A stretch of DNA of 64,000 nt from Glandiceps talaboti (Eukaryota; Hemichordata; Enteropneusta; Spengelidae): NCBI RefSeq assembly GCF_964340395.1, contig NC_135559.1, positions 11,573,759 through 11,637,758 of the forward strand, written 5' to 3'. Below the pieces are notes generated by a model that was given only the letters and a program-made list of their open reading frames with translations, made no database searches and was not told where the DNA came from. A program made the translations under genes and the position numbers. How positions within the stretch are numbered: the stretch's first letter is position 1; each line of letters starts with the position of its first letter. This document shows, piece by piece, positions 48,216-60,826 of this stretch.

Positions 48216-48824
48216 AATTTAAAAAAAAATTTAAAAAACCCTCTTCCTATTCTTGTGAGATCGATTTGAATTTAATTCTAAAATACTATCTGATGACAGC
48301 AAAGGTTGTACAAATAAATTCCTGAAGTATTTCACCTTTTTGGCTATTTTTCTTTCTTTTTAAAAAAAATCAAATTTATATATATGTTTTGTTCACTGGT
48401 TTAATAACCTGTTTAATATTTTCAAGTATTCTACCTGCTCATACGATGACAGAAAATGAAGGGTTCTGCCTGTATGAGTACTATGCATTATTTTTGGCCC
48501 AGGTGTAAACATACATATGGCATCAGTGTGTCTGACCTCTGTGACCCCATATGCAAATTAGCTTTGGTACTGGTAGTTTGGTATATTCAGGGTAATTATT
48601 CTGCTACAGAAAGACCTGATAGTCAAAACAGTTTTTGTGTTGTATCATTCAAATAAATGTTTCTATTTGCATGTCTAAAACCTTTTTTTTATCAAACTGC
48701 GAATGAATACTGAAAAGCTTATGTTTGTATTTGTATGTTACATCATCAGTGTTTTAATATATATATACATGATAGACAGGTTACTGATTTGCATATTGGT
48801 AAAAGGACACAGATGTATTGGTGA

Positions 48825-49257
48825 GGGACGATCACACAATGTTATACAAGCTCAATAAATGAACTTCATTTGTGGGTAGGGGGGGGGGGAGGTCTAGCGT
48901 TTATGCGATTTCTGAACTTCATTTTCGCACTTCTAACCAGATTTCGAAAACTTTCACGCCTTCAATAATACCAGGTTCTATATTTCCTACTGAGATGTTG
49001 ATAAGTTGATTAAAATTCTAATGTGATATACATACACAGTGCTGGGTTTTCGGTATTATTTAATTTGATTACTATCATGTTTTTACAGATAGCATGCAGT
49101 AGATCATAGCGGTGTGACCACTACAATTTTCATCATGGTTTACATCATATATAAACATGTCGATTTTGCACTTGTGAACGTTCATTTAGAGGGAGGGGTT
49201 TGTCCTACATGAAAAAAGTTTTTTTATTGAGGTTGTGCGACATAATGTGATCTTCCA
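48825..49257 (+). mobile_element. MITE family C, copy 4
   Basis: Left end gggacgatcacacaatgtta, right end ggttgtgcgacataatgtga. An internal poly-G run lies near 48882. Confidence 0.7.
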
Positions 49258-49356
49258 TAGTCTTGGTCGTATATCAGTATCATGGTTAGGCAAGTTTACT
49301 TGTCTTGTTAGGTTTAACTTTTTATTCCAATTTGTTTGATGGGATTGGAGGGGAGC

Positions 49357-49712
49357 AGTGTGCCCTTTAATTACATGTATAGCCAAAGTATGTTGTTGTG
49401 AGTCAAAATGACAAAAACTGGGATTTCTTGTGAGTCACCACACACATGTAGTATAGGAGAACACCAAATTTTGGTGCATCACAGTGTTTTTGCTAAGGTT
49501 TGGGAACCCCGGTAACAGAAAGGGGGAAAGAGGTAAAACTGGTAGTGCTTCCCATGCAATGTATCATAGTTTAGGTGGGGAACCCCGGTAAAATGATGTG
49601 GGAACCCCGGTAGATTTTACCTACTTACCGCCCTTAAATAAAACACTGCATCACTTGAAATTGTGTGTGTCAGTGGTGTGTCAAATTGGCTTAGAAGTTT
49701 AGAGGGCACACT
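49357..49712 (+). mobile_element. MITE family B, copy 5, split by a nested element
   Basis: Left part 49357-49481 and right part 49649-49712 together make one family B element; ends agtgtgccctttaa and agagggcacact. The split lies at the conserved ggtgcatcac site. Confidence 0.8.
49482..49648 (+). mobile_element. hAT-like MITE family N, nested copy
   Basis: Starts cagtgtttttgctaagg and ends aataaaacactg. The string tgcatcac is present on both sides (49475-49482 and 49647-49654) but only once in intact family B copies, so it is a target duplication of 7-8 bp, as hAT elements make. Confidence 0.8.
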
Positions 49713-50224
49713 GGAGGGAGGATTGGGCAGAATTATAGCCCAGAGACTTGGTTGTCTGGTTTGCAGTGTCCTTCAATATTATGTGTATGATAGCCAAGTG
49801 GGGAGAACACATCGACATTAAAATTGCCAAATGAAATACTTTGTACCAATAACTTGTCATCAGAATTAATTGTAGAAACATTCAGGAGATATTTTTAGTC
49901 CTGGTTGTGAAAATAAAATCAATATATCAGTATAGAATAGTCTAATTATTACGTCAAGTGTATGAAGTGAAATATGTGGTTAAATTAAAAGTAGCAGCTA
50001 GGTGCCATAATTTGCTATATTTAAAATGTCATATGTCCCCTGTTATGTTTTATGAGGTGATGATGACACTGATATGAGAGATGTCATGGAAAGCTTTTAG
50101 TCATATACCATCAGTGTATGGAATCAGTGTGTATGTGAAATTGTCTGGAACCTTTGCTATCATGCTCCTAGCATCGTTGTTTGTTGCGTGTTAATGTTAT
50201 GATATGGACAAAAATATGTTTAGT

Positions 50225-50343
50225 CAGTAGTTTTGGAAAATTGCCATAATAGAAAGGGGTAGAAAAAGGCAGTATTTCCTATGGTTACTTTGTGTGGGAA
50301 CACGGTAGATTTTACCCATTTACCGCCCTTACAAAAACATTGA
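50225..50343 (+). mobile_element. hAT-like MITE family N, decayed copy
   Basis: cagtagttttggaaaattgc to ttaccgcccttacaaaaaca, collinear with 49482-49648 but more diverged. Confidence 0.55.
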
Positions 50344-51754
50344 CAGTATTGCAATTTTTCAATAAAATAGTTTGAAAAATATTGTTTATCATATTTTTTG
50401 TTGACCTTGATTTTACATTGACATCTTGAAGTTTCAAGTTCAAGTGCCTCATCAGATGGAATATTTGTTAAAACTTAAATTCGTTCTCTCCCAAACTGAA
50501 TTTCCATGTTTTGATCTGATGTGTACTTCTTGGATTATTCGTATATGAAGGGTAGAAAATTATGCGCCCAGAAGCTAAGTTCGAAAATCCATGTATTAGC
50601 CCAATAAATAAGATAGCTGTTGGCATTGATCACAATATTGTTTATGTGTTCATGTAAATGTACAAACACAAGGAAGACTCCCTAGCTTTGTGCCGGAACA
50701 GAAAGTGGTGTGTTTAGGTGTTTTTGGAAATATTACTGTCATTGCATTTCAGCAAGTGTATCGAATTGGTGAAGACAAATGTACATGTACGCCATTTTGC
50801 AGGCTTCATGTGGATAGGAAACCTTTAAAATGTCATAATTTTTGAGAACGAGGACAAGGCATTATTAAAAATAAGATATCTGTAGTATAACTAAAACACT
50901 CACATTTTGGACTTTTAAAGATGGTATCGACTTCACTGCTGTCTTGTTCGTAAACAGGGAACAGTCTTAACACAGTCATGTTTGAAATAATCAATAGTCA
51001 GTCAATAAAATCAATCGGATCAATAGAACTTGACACAAAATATTGTAGAAAACAGTTTTCTTGCATAAACAGGTGAGATAATCTATATTAACTGTACTGA
51101 CTCCTACCATGATGAAAATATTCCCGATGCGGATAAAAATTATACAAATTCAACCTTCTCAGCAATATAAATATTTTCCTACGCTTGTGTTCAGCCTCAG
51201 ACTCGGAGACAGATTTTATTTTTTACTGAAAATTGAAAACTGTTTGAATTAAGTTGAATAGCAAAAGTTTTCATGACATAATTGGTTAGTCATATTTAGA
51301 TAAATAATTAATCAATTTACTGTCAATTTGTGATTTTAAAATGTGACTCTTAATAACAATATCACCATGGGGTTTTAGACAAAGACCTTACAAAGAATGT
51401 ACTGTACATGTACATGCAGTTGATTGTCCAACAAGAGCATTACTCATTTCAAAATAATGAGAAAAAAAAGTGAAGTCGATTATAATCTTTGTTTGAATAT
51501 TCTTAGTTGTAATGAAGGTAGTTTTGTGGAATGTTTGGTTTGTAGATTACAGCATTGTTAGTGACTCTAGAGTACCTTTTATAAGACTATATACCAGAGC
51601 TATATCATTCTATGGATTGATTTGTGGTTAATTTTCCCATTGAGTGTCATGCCAGCTTAGTATCACGTTTTATCCGGGAAATCTCTCAGCCATGAAAATT
51701 ATTACAGGGATGATAAACGTCTGGAGTCTCGGCTTTACCTTTTAGTGTTTAGTA

Positions 51755-51870
51755 ATGAAACTTTCTACTCACAGAGTCAAAAAATTCTCAGAAGTGAATC
51801 CTCAAATTTTCGCTGACATTTTGAGACTCTCTGAGTAGAAATTTGACCCAGAGTCCATAAACAATCATTC
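51755..51870 (+). repeat. interspersed repeat O, copy 2
   Basis: Contains an internal inverted pair (tttctactcacagagtc / gactctctgagtagaaa) and gtccataaacaatcattctc, shared with 29735-29850. Confidence 0.5.
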
Positions 51871-52605
51871 TCGCAGTGTATTGTTGAAAAACCGCAGACT
51901 TCTTTGCAGCAGTGGTTTACTAGTTCCCCAGGCATTTCATCCAGTTTCTAACCCATGTTATGGTGTGTGTTATTGTGTCCTTCTCTTTACTAGGGTTCCA
52001 ACCGAAATTATGACGCATGTAAAGTATGGAACTTTATGCAAATTTTACCACACAGTAAAGCTATCTGGCTGACAATGTTGTTCACTGTAAGCCCAAAGAC
52101 TTGGCTATCTTGCTTGATAATGTCATTCACCAGTCTTTGGGCTATGTGTTTTTGTTAGGTTTTGACTGTTATACACAGTTACTGTAGCAAGTTCCTAGTA
52201 TGAGTGAGATCCACTGCCAGTGCATGCAGTGATGGATGTGTGGGTTGTTGACCTCTGACCTCTTATTATGGACGTAACTAGTCTATGGAACCACAAATGT
52301 GGTATGTTCTCTTTCATTAAAGACTAAAGTGGTGCTCAACTAGATTATAAATCACACTTCAGAAAGGAGTTGATGGGTTTTAAAATAGTACTGTCAACAT
52401 TGTATTGTGGTTATTGAAGTACGATGTATCCTAGCAACGAAGGAAAGTTGTAGTTGCATTGGTAGCATTAGCATGAAGAATACATGGTCTACAGTATACA
52501 TGTCATTGCCATTGTAGTGGCACTACTAGTATTTATTACAGGTGGATCATTTAGTCATTCTTGTCCTATTTTTAGTAACAGCAATACTACAAATAGATAT
52601 TTATG

Positions 52606-52955
52606 GAGTCATGATGGTCAAATGGTTACCATGGCCGGCTTGGAATCAGGTGGCAGTTTCAAGCCCCATCGTTGCCATTTGTTTCTGAGTGGCTAAAGTC
52701 CTTGGGCAAGATTTGAATCATGATTGTACCTCAGTCAACCCAGTTGTATAATTGGGGACCTGGTAGGATAGAGATTGCAATGTGAATACTTTAATCCTAT
52801 GTGCTTATAAAGGCTGCAATGGATTGTATGCTCCCCAGGAAGTTGAGGAAGTATAAAGTGCCATTGTGCTGCTATAGATCCGTACCAGGAGTATAATTTT
52901 AAAGCGCTTTGAGCACAAAGGGGGAAAGCTATATAAAAACCACCATTATTATTAT
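52606..52955 (+). mobile_element. tRNA-derived SINE, copy 3
   Basis: Same layout as copies 1 and 2. The B-box region is decayed (ggcagtttcaagcccc). The 3' half is well preserved (aaagcgctttgagcacaaag, then ctatataaaaacc and an ATT tail). Confidence 0.8.
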
Positions 52956-53679
52956 ATGAATGTATACATGTACAGTATATCAAGGTCCTATGTGGAAGAC
53001 AAAGAGAGATACATTTTGTACTTGTAGTTTCCAGTGACGTCACTTGTGGTCGAATCTTTCATTCAAGCAACCCTGCAATCAATAGTAGCCATGTTGGAGT
53101 TTTCACTGCTGTCAACAAATGAAATGAATTTTACTGAACATTATCAATTGGTTGCATCAATACTGTACATATAGTAATTTACATGTATCTTCTGGTCATT
53201 CATTTACATTTGTGTTGTATCTGTACAAGTCATGTTGGGGCTCATGAGGGCGCTGATCAGCAGGAAAGGTCTCTTTCAAATTGATACACCACATGCACAT
53301 GTACTTTGTAATGCTTTTAAGAATGCCATTAATGATCTGCTTGTTGGCTATTATACTACTATTATCCATGGGTACAGGCTTTTTGCTAGCCTGAAAGGTC
53401 CCAGTGTAGTTCCTGACAACCGTGTTCCAATTTTACACTGCGTTATCTTCACACATTACATCTAGGCAATGTCGGTACTCTTGCACAGAATTATGTGCTC
53501 CCCCCTACCGTGTTCATATAAACGTGATGATGTCGTGTCCCCACATGATTTTAGTTTCAGCAGACTGTACTGGAGGTGGAGTTCACAGCTGTACCAAATG
53601 AATAGTAATGAACGATAACGACAGTCTGTCAATTTGTGATGGATTACTACTGACATGCGCCGTTTGCGCTTCGCCCAGC

Positions 53680-53696
53680 ATGTGGTTTAACCACAT
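53680..53696. promoter_or_regulatory. inverted RUNX-like motif pair
   Basis: ATGTGGTTTAACCACAT places TGTGGT on both strands around a short centre. It is a near-perfect palindrome in unique, CpG-richer sequence. Function not shown. Confidence 0.25.
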
Positions 53697-55197
53697 TTAA
53701 TGCCTAGAGTAACGACATTGACTAGACGTAATGTGGGAAGATAACATAGTGTAGTATCGGACACGGTCGTCAGGAACTAGACTAGAAAGGTCCAGCTGTT
53801 AGTCCGCATATGTACAATGTAACCACTCACTATCCCACTTACAATGTAGAGAACGAATATACATTTGTAAAAGGCAGCAACACCTGGATCTTTCAGGCTA
53901 GCATTTTACTTGCCCACAAACTGTTCAAAAATGACCTGCAAATATTGCATGTAAAATATATATAATACATAAATAGTAATATTTATATAAATCTCTTACA
54001 CAAAATTTCTTCCATTTAAAATGAAATTCTTTTTTCTGAGCAGTGGTATTGTGTACATGTATTTATCAGTTTGTTTTCCTGTACAAATTCTAAGTATTGT
54101 AAACTTAAAAAAGGTTGGTATGAACACACAAAGATTTATATTTAGACTGCAGAGCAGAATTGTGTTTGATAACAGTGTTTTATAAAAACATGTTTATTTT
54201 AGAATTCACGTTGAATACCTGTTAATGTGCTATATTTAGAGTTTTTGTATTACAACCATAAATCAAATTCTATGGTTTCATTGTCAGCGTTTGTGATGGA
54301 CCATCAAGCATATTTTAAACTTTAAGATATTGATAGATTAATGACTCTGTGGATTGTATTAACTCTTTGGTTTTTGTCCAAAAAGGAATCACGGTTGAAT
54401 AAAAATTTTGTGTCAGTCTAGGAGACGAGATGTTATAACGTGTTATTTTTGGTGACTGATTCTGTAAGTAAAACTAATAGCAATATTGTATACAGTAGTT
54501 GTAACATCATTAGAGCAAACAAAGTGAAGTAGAAAAACTTGAAGTTTGAAAGTTAATGTGTTGATAAAATCTACTTTGAAGTCACTTAGCTTCGCTATGC
54601 TATCAGAATTAGGTCTGACAGAAATTGCCATGTTTAAAACTATGAGTAAGCAATGATATTAAAATGAATTGTTATTTACTTACTGTTTTTCATAATGCCC
54701 CCAAATACAAAGAAATGCATTTTGTACCCCATAGTTTTCATGGAGGGAACCAAATGCCCCCTTATCATGACTTACATGTACATGTACATTGTACTACTAC
54801 TACTACTAGACACATGTACATATATTCACTGCAGAATGAAAGGTATTATATAGAAATGATACTAAGTCACCTGTCCTGGTCCATACATGTACATGATATT
54901 GTGATTCATATACATGTAAGCAATTGCATGTTCTAGATTACAAATTAACATGGGATGCATGTTTTTTGTGCAATGTATTGTTACACGCAAGTTACATTTT
55001 GTTGATGCATGTGTTAGTGAGAGAGTATAGACAACCATAAACTTACACATAGATGTAAATGCTTACAGATACATGTACAAACATACATGTATATACATGT
55101 ACATTGTATATTTGTACATGTACCCCCACCCACCCACACACATACACTCAACACTCACACGTAGATACTCATACACATGTACAACATGTACAAATGT

Positions 55198-55222
55198 AGA
55201 CACATGCACACACACACACACA

Positions 55223-55269
<47 letters not shown>

Positions 55270-55379
55270 GCACACACATGCACACATGTAGAAATACATG
55301 CACAAGCAGATGCGCACACACACAGACGCACACATGTAGAAATACATACACAAGCAGATGCGCACACACACACACACAT

Positions 55380-55418
<39 letters not shown>
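55198..55418. repeat. (CA)n microsatellite with internal duplication
   Basis: CA runs separated by a unit of about 54 bp (catgtagaaatacat.cacaa gcagatgcgcacacac) present twice. Confidence 0.96.
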
Positions 55419-55420
<2 letters not shown>

Positions 55421-57010
55421 CATATATGCATGTACTTACGAACACACACCTCAACTGCATACATTTGAATATTCCACCATAACAACAAGCTGGTTGGGCA
55501 ATTATGTGTTGAGATTTTCAAACCATATTAACAGCTTCTTGTAATTATAATTACAAGCCTATGGTATGATGAGAGATTGAACAGAATATACCATAAGCGC
55601 TGTAAACAGGCTACAGTTCTGACTATGTGATCTAACATACACTGTACATGTAGGTGATAAACCGTACAAGTTATAAAATTGACGTGAAAATCTACTTGTC
55701 ACTCACAATGTTCACAGCATGATGATTAAATAGAGGTCAATGCAGTCTATTAAATTTTGATCTTGGTAAGAATAGGGAATTTGATTACATTGTACAGTAA
55801 TCATGTAAAGTCTTGTACATTTATAGTGTAGGGTAAAATATTAATGAATTTAAAATAACCAGCAAGAAATCATTCCAAATGAAATGTCAGAATCTAAAGC
55901 ATCCACATTATTACATATATACAATGTGTCAGAGAGTACTTGCACCGGTGCGTACGCAGAGTAGTGGTATTTGTACTACAGTGCAATACCGGAAACATTA
56001 TTGCATACCTGCATGCAAATGAGGATGTGATCGATCATTCTATACAAAAGTGCATGATTGCATAGTGTCATTTTTATGGAAATTTGTTGTTTCGGATAAA
56101 CATATGTACCGTAATAATAATCCAATGGTTTCTTGCAGTGGTTTCTGCTGTCATGAGCATACCCTGAATGTGCCATAGTGCCCTCTCACGTCATGGGGTT
56201 CAGTCATATAACGTACATGTATATACTATCAAAGGGAAGTTTTCTGCAAGTTGTACATTGTAAATGTAAACCAAAAAGAAAATTTTGTGAATATTTGGTC
56301 TTCAATTTGTTAATAAAAGATTTAAAAAAATTTGGTGCTTTATTCAAGTGCATAGTAAGTCACTATATGAAGTATGAACTTTTCACTAAAAAAAAAGATT
56401 AATTTTATAACTGCAGTATTTCCTTGGAAATACATAATCAATAACAACACAATGCAATTGACTCAAAACTACAGTATGTAAAAAAAAAATCAGTTAAAAT
56501 TAAAATTATTCTTTGGGACAAAGTAGAAGACCAAAAAATAGTGAAAATTGCTGTAGCAGCAAAAATATCAGTGTTATGCTAATTACAACTTACTTAATAT
56601 TCATAAAGCATACCTCATGTGGTGTGGTTATTAATATCAAAAGTTGGAGCCACGATAACACTAACAGGTGTTGTGTCAGGATTTCTATATTTAGGTGAAT
56701 TTTCATCAACAGACTAAGGTCTGAAATGTAGCGAAAGGAAGCTGAAATAATACAGGTGTCTAAGTGAAAACGCAACATACCCGTGTATCATTTCTAAAGC
56801 AAACATTATGAAAACCCTAGACCTTGCAACCAGCTGTTGTCTATGTCATGATTTATTACAAAGTCATTGGATAGAACTTGCCATTCTATAGTACTTGGAC
56901 TGAATTTACAATACTGTTCTTCCAATCTGTTATGGCTGTGCATCTGATGGGAAGAAACCAATAAGACAGAGACCATCTACGGAAAACTACCTGAAGTAGA
57001 CGCTTTTATA

Positions 57011-57321
57011 TAGACTGTCGACAGTCGTTCATGCCTATTTTGCTTCATTTTAACTAAAACTAAAGTCATTGCCTCACTTTGATCCGGAGCAATACTTTAA
57101 CCACGTACTGATAGCAACAGCAAGTGCCAGCATTTGCTGTTCCTATCAGTACGCATTAGCATTCAGTGCTACGGAGCGAGGCAACGCCTCTGGCACTCGC
57201 TGTTGCTATCAGTACGCAGTTATAATTTTTTATAGTATTGCTCCGGATCGGAGTGAGGCGACAACTTTAGTTTTAGATAAAACGTAGCAAAAAGGCACAA
57301 ACGACTGTTGACAGTCAGTCT
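57011..57321. mobile_element. foldback MITE (AGACTGTCGACAGT ends), copy 2, long hairpin
   Basis: Ends tagactgtcgacagtcg and cgactgttgacagtcagtct, with arms pairing inward for over 100 bases through gcctcac..gatccggagcaa and ttgctccggatcggagtgag. Internally gctgttgctatcagtacgc occurs on both strands. Relative of 4802-5019. Confidence 0.75.
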
Positions 57322-57975
57322 AACTCTCACATGAAAAAAAGAAAGAAAAGAAAAAAAAATTAAAAATCTACCTACCCCACCTATTCTAAAATGGAGTGTA
57401 GTCGAAACCACACATTTTCTTTTTGTTTAGGCCTTATAGATACAAATGTAGGAGATTGAGGATGAGCATGTAGTGTCGATGAAACTTGATATCAAGGTCT
57501 GTTGTGCTAAATTTATTCTATGATCTTTTTTTTGAGACACAATGTGTTTGCTTGTATAAACATGTTGCTTTTATTACAACATTTTTTTCAATAAAAATTA
57601 TATATTCATAAAATTTATGTTTGTGTAGGCTATCAAGTCTGAAATGAAAAATAGGATTTGTTAACGTTGCAGGTTTTTCCTTGATATCTCGTGACTCGTC
57701 TATCATACACATTCATGTACTTTACTCAATAAAGCATTCTCTGCTATTGTAACGAAGGTTATATAACAAAGTTATAGATGACAGTTGAACAATGAAGTCA
57801 GTGTTTGTTAATATCGCTATCCAAAGGCAAAATGTGACAGTTGAACAATCGACTAAATTTGCAACACAGTAATTTATTTTTAAAGCACTGTTAGCAGCCG
57901 TGTGTTTGATTTATTTAGGATGTCACTCAATACAATATGGGAGAGAGTGTATGTCTCCTTGTCAGTGTCATCTAC

Positions 57976-58842
57976 ATTTTGAATTAGTGTATTTACATGT
58001 ACTTCACTGTCCTGTCCATCAGGCATCCATATTTTGAATTACAGTGTACTAACATGTAGTTCACTGTCCTGTCCATCAGGCGTTCATATTTTGAATTACA
58101 GTGTATTTACATGTACTTCACTGTCCTGTCCATCAGGCGTTCATATTTTGAATTACAGTGTATTTACATGTACTTCACTGTCCAGTCCATCAGGCATCCA
58201 TATTTTGAATTACAGTGTATTTACATGTACTTCACTGTCCTGTCCATCAGGCGTTCATATTTTGAATTACAGTGTATTTACATGTACTTCACTGTCCAGT
58301 CCATCAGGCATCCATATTTTGAATTACAGTGTATTTACATGTAGTTCACTGTCTAGTCCATCAGGTGTCCACATTTTGAATTACAGTGTACTAACATGTA
58401 GTTCACTGTCTTGTCCATCAGGCATCCATATTTTGAATTACAGTGTACTAACATGTAGTTCACTGTCTTGTCCATCAGGCATCCATATTTTGAATTACAG
58501 TGTATTCACATGTAGTTCACTGTCCAGTCCATCAGGCATTCATATTTTGAATTACAGTGTACTAACATGTAGTTCACTGTCTTGTCCATCAGGCATCCAT
58601 ATTTTGAATTACAGTGTATTTACATGTAGTTCACTGTCCTGTCCATCAGGTGTCCACATTTTGAATTACAGTGTATTTACATGTAGTTCACTGCCCTGTC
58701 CATCAGACTTCCACATTTTGGATTACAGTGTACTAACACATAGTTCACTGTCCTGTCCATCAGGTGTCCACATTTTAAATTACAGTGTACTAACACATAG
58801 TTCACTGTCCTGTCCATCAGGTGTCCACATTTTGGAACACAT
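57976..58842 (+). repeat. 57-bp minisatellite, about 15 units
   Basis: Unit: gaattacagtgtatttacat, gtacttcactgtcctgtcca, tcaggcatccatatttt. One plus frame stays open for 14 units because 57 is a multiple of three, giving NYSVFTCTSLSCPSGVHIL repeats. That frame has no ATG, no signal peptide and no splice context. Divergence between units is low. Confidence 0.95.
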
Positions 58843-59219
58843 ATTTACAGTGAACATTGTTTGCTTTGTTTGCACCTGTGACATTAAATGACATAATTCT
58901 ATATTCTGAAGGATATAGAAAATCATAACTCATCTGTTACAATGACATGATGTGTGAATAGTATAGATCATGCCTAGTAATGATCAAGGATGTCTGTAAT
59001 AGATCAAATGGTGTGGCACAGATGTCTAACTAATGTATCATGTAACCAACAGTTTTATGAAAAATTTGAAAAGTACACTATTGATGTACATGTAATTTGT
59101 AAAGGTGAAAAACTCCACTGTGAGTCCCATATTTGAGTCCTGGTCATGGCTGGCTTTTCTTCTCTAAATCTAATGACACTGTCTTTTCTAAAGGGGAAGT
59201 GACAACATCTACTTTTACA

Positions 59220-59640
59220 CTCAGGTTTGATTCATAGTAGAAGACAGATCTCTAAAGGTACTTGCATACTGAACCAATCATTTTGATTGCTACTAGCGAT
59301 GATTAATTCTTACTGTCTTAGACACTAGATAGTGCTTTCTTGGGGGTTTACAATGTAGGTATTGAAGGTGATGTGAGGACACTGCACATGTAGGCACTCA
59401 GGTTTGACTCGCCAAGGGAGAGGTCCTAAATACATATTGAACCATTTACACTGACACAGTGATAGCTATTGGCAATGGGAGACGTGTTCTCAGAGACCCT
59501 TTTCTAGGAGGTTACGCAGGGTGAAGTGAGGACATAGGTACTCTGGTTCAACTCACAAAAAGACAACAGGTCTCTAATAGTAGTAGTGCATATTGAACCA
59601 ATCATCATGACACTGATAGTTATTGGTTATGTTGGAATTC
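59220..59640 (+). repeat. tandem repeat of about 160 bp (three units)
   Basis: Landmarks recur in order: ctcaggtttga.tc, gaagacagatctctaa-like, catattgaacca, acactgatagctattgg and gaagtgaggaca. Confidence 0.65.
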
Positions 59641-59892
59641 TTTCAACTGACACTTGATGACTGTCAGGTTAACAGCTGAGGCCATCTACATTGAATTAGA
59701 CATGAAATTTATCTTTACAGACAAGACATGTTGTAGCTACTTCAGCTTATCTAGATTTACCCTCACCATAGATCAAGGTGTCACCTGTCATATCAGGATA
59801 GTGAATTCCTGTACATGCCACCTGTCGAGCTGAATGGCCATGTTAAGATTATTATTGGTATACATATATCTGACAACATAGTTTGATTTTCT

Positions 59893-60010
59893 GTAGTGTT
59901 CTCCCCACTATTTAGCATGGTGCAAATTCTGTCCTTGCCCTCTAGACCGCCATGCCTGGCAGGTTTCTACCGTGCTTCAAAAGTGTTCTACCATCCATGA
60001 GCTTTAGTAA
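59893..60010 (-). repeat. single inverted unit of the 86-bp repeat
   Basis: The reverse complement of the 41636-41930 unit, including gcatggtgcaaattctgtcc and aggtttctaccgtgcttcaa. Confidence 0.8.
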
Positions 60011-60093
60011 TCTTTGAATGACAAAACCATAATAATACTTTCACATGAAGAGAAATGGCTGGTAGAGAATGTACATGTACATGTGTGTATGTG

Positions 60094-60240
60094 TTAAAAT
60101 AAACATGTCAGAGTTTGTTCCAGTGTCGGTGGTATTACATGCTGATCACTATGCAAACCAATATGCAAATTACAGTTTTATTTATATGTAAATTAATATG
60201 CAAATTAGCCACCATCCTTGCAATTTATCTTGGCGAGAAC
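60094..60240 (+). repeat. repeat J with octamer motifs, copy 2
   Basis: About 90% like 41040-41205 by eye, again with two ATGCAAAT octamers spaced as in copy 1. Confidence 0.7.
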
Positions 60241-60425
60241 AGTTATGTTTTGTGAGATTTCTACAAGTTCTGAGGAAATGTACTGCTTTTGGGATACATG
60301 TGGAGAGAAATACAATATGTACTATTGTTCTGGCAAATGATACTTTCAAGGCAGATAGCCAAGTCTCTGGAAAATGATTGCTAAGGTGCCAAACGAATCA
60401 AGTTGAAGATTTGAGATGTAAATAT

Positions 60426-60826
60426 CAGTGTTGCAGCCAGCCTTTTGAAAGAGTGGGACATAGTGTCCCGAGACTTTCATTTTTCTGGGTCATCATAAAT
60501 TTTTTTGGGACATTATAAAAAAAAGCGCCAATGGAGTTGTATATGTAGCATAACTGTACAGTTTTTAAAAATATTTACCCACATGCTGATCCATGCTAGA
60601 TATTTGCTGAATGATTATGCAGTTGCCTATCCAACCCTGTTGTTATCTATGTAATACAAAGTATACGCGATTATTTGGCTGTTGCTATAGGCGTGGTCAT
60701 GTCGCTAAACATATTTGCATACAATTTTAGTGTGGGTCATCTATGACCCATCACTTCCAAAATTGTGGGTCAGGTCCAAAAAATGTGTGTCAAATGACCC
60801 AAAAACCCCCTCTGGCTGCAGCACTG
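60426..60826. mobile_element. hAT-like MITE (CAGTGTTGCAGCCAG ends)
   Basis: Ends cagtgttgcagccag and ctggctgcagcactg are inverted. AAATAT lies directly outside both ends (60420-60425, 60827-60832). Internal repeats of gggtca/tgaccc. No transposase frame. Confidence 0.75.

Noticed and set aside
53232-53465. 77-codon frame MLGLMRALISRK...
   Set aside because: No domain or good splice sites; kept only as a possible regulatory patch.
55063-55544. 152-codon CVCVCV frame and its shadows
   Set aside because: (CA)n translation with a duplicated microsatellite unit.
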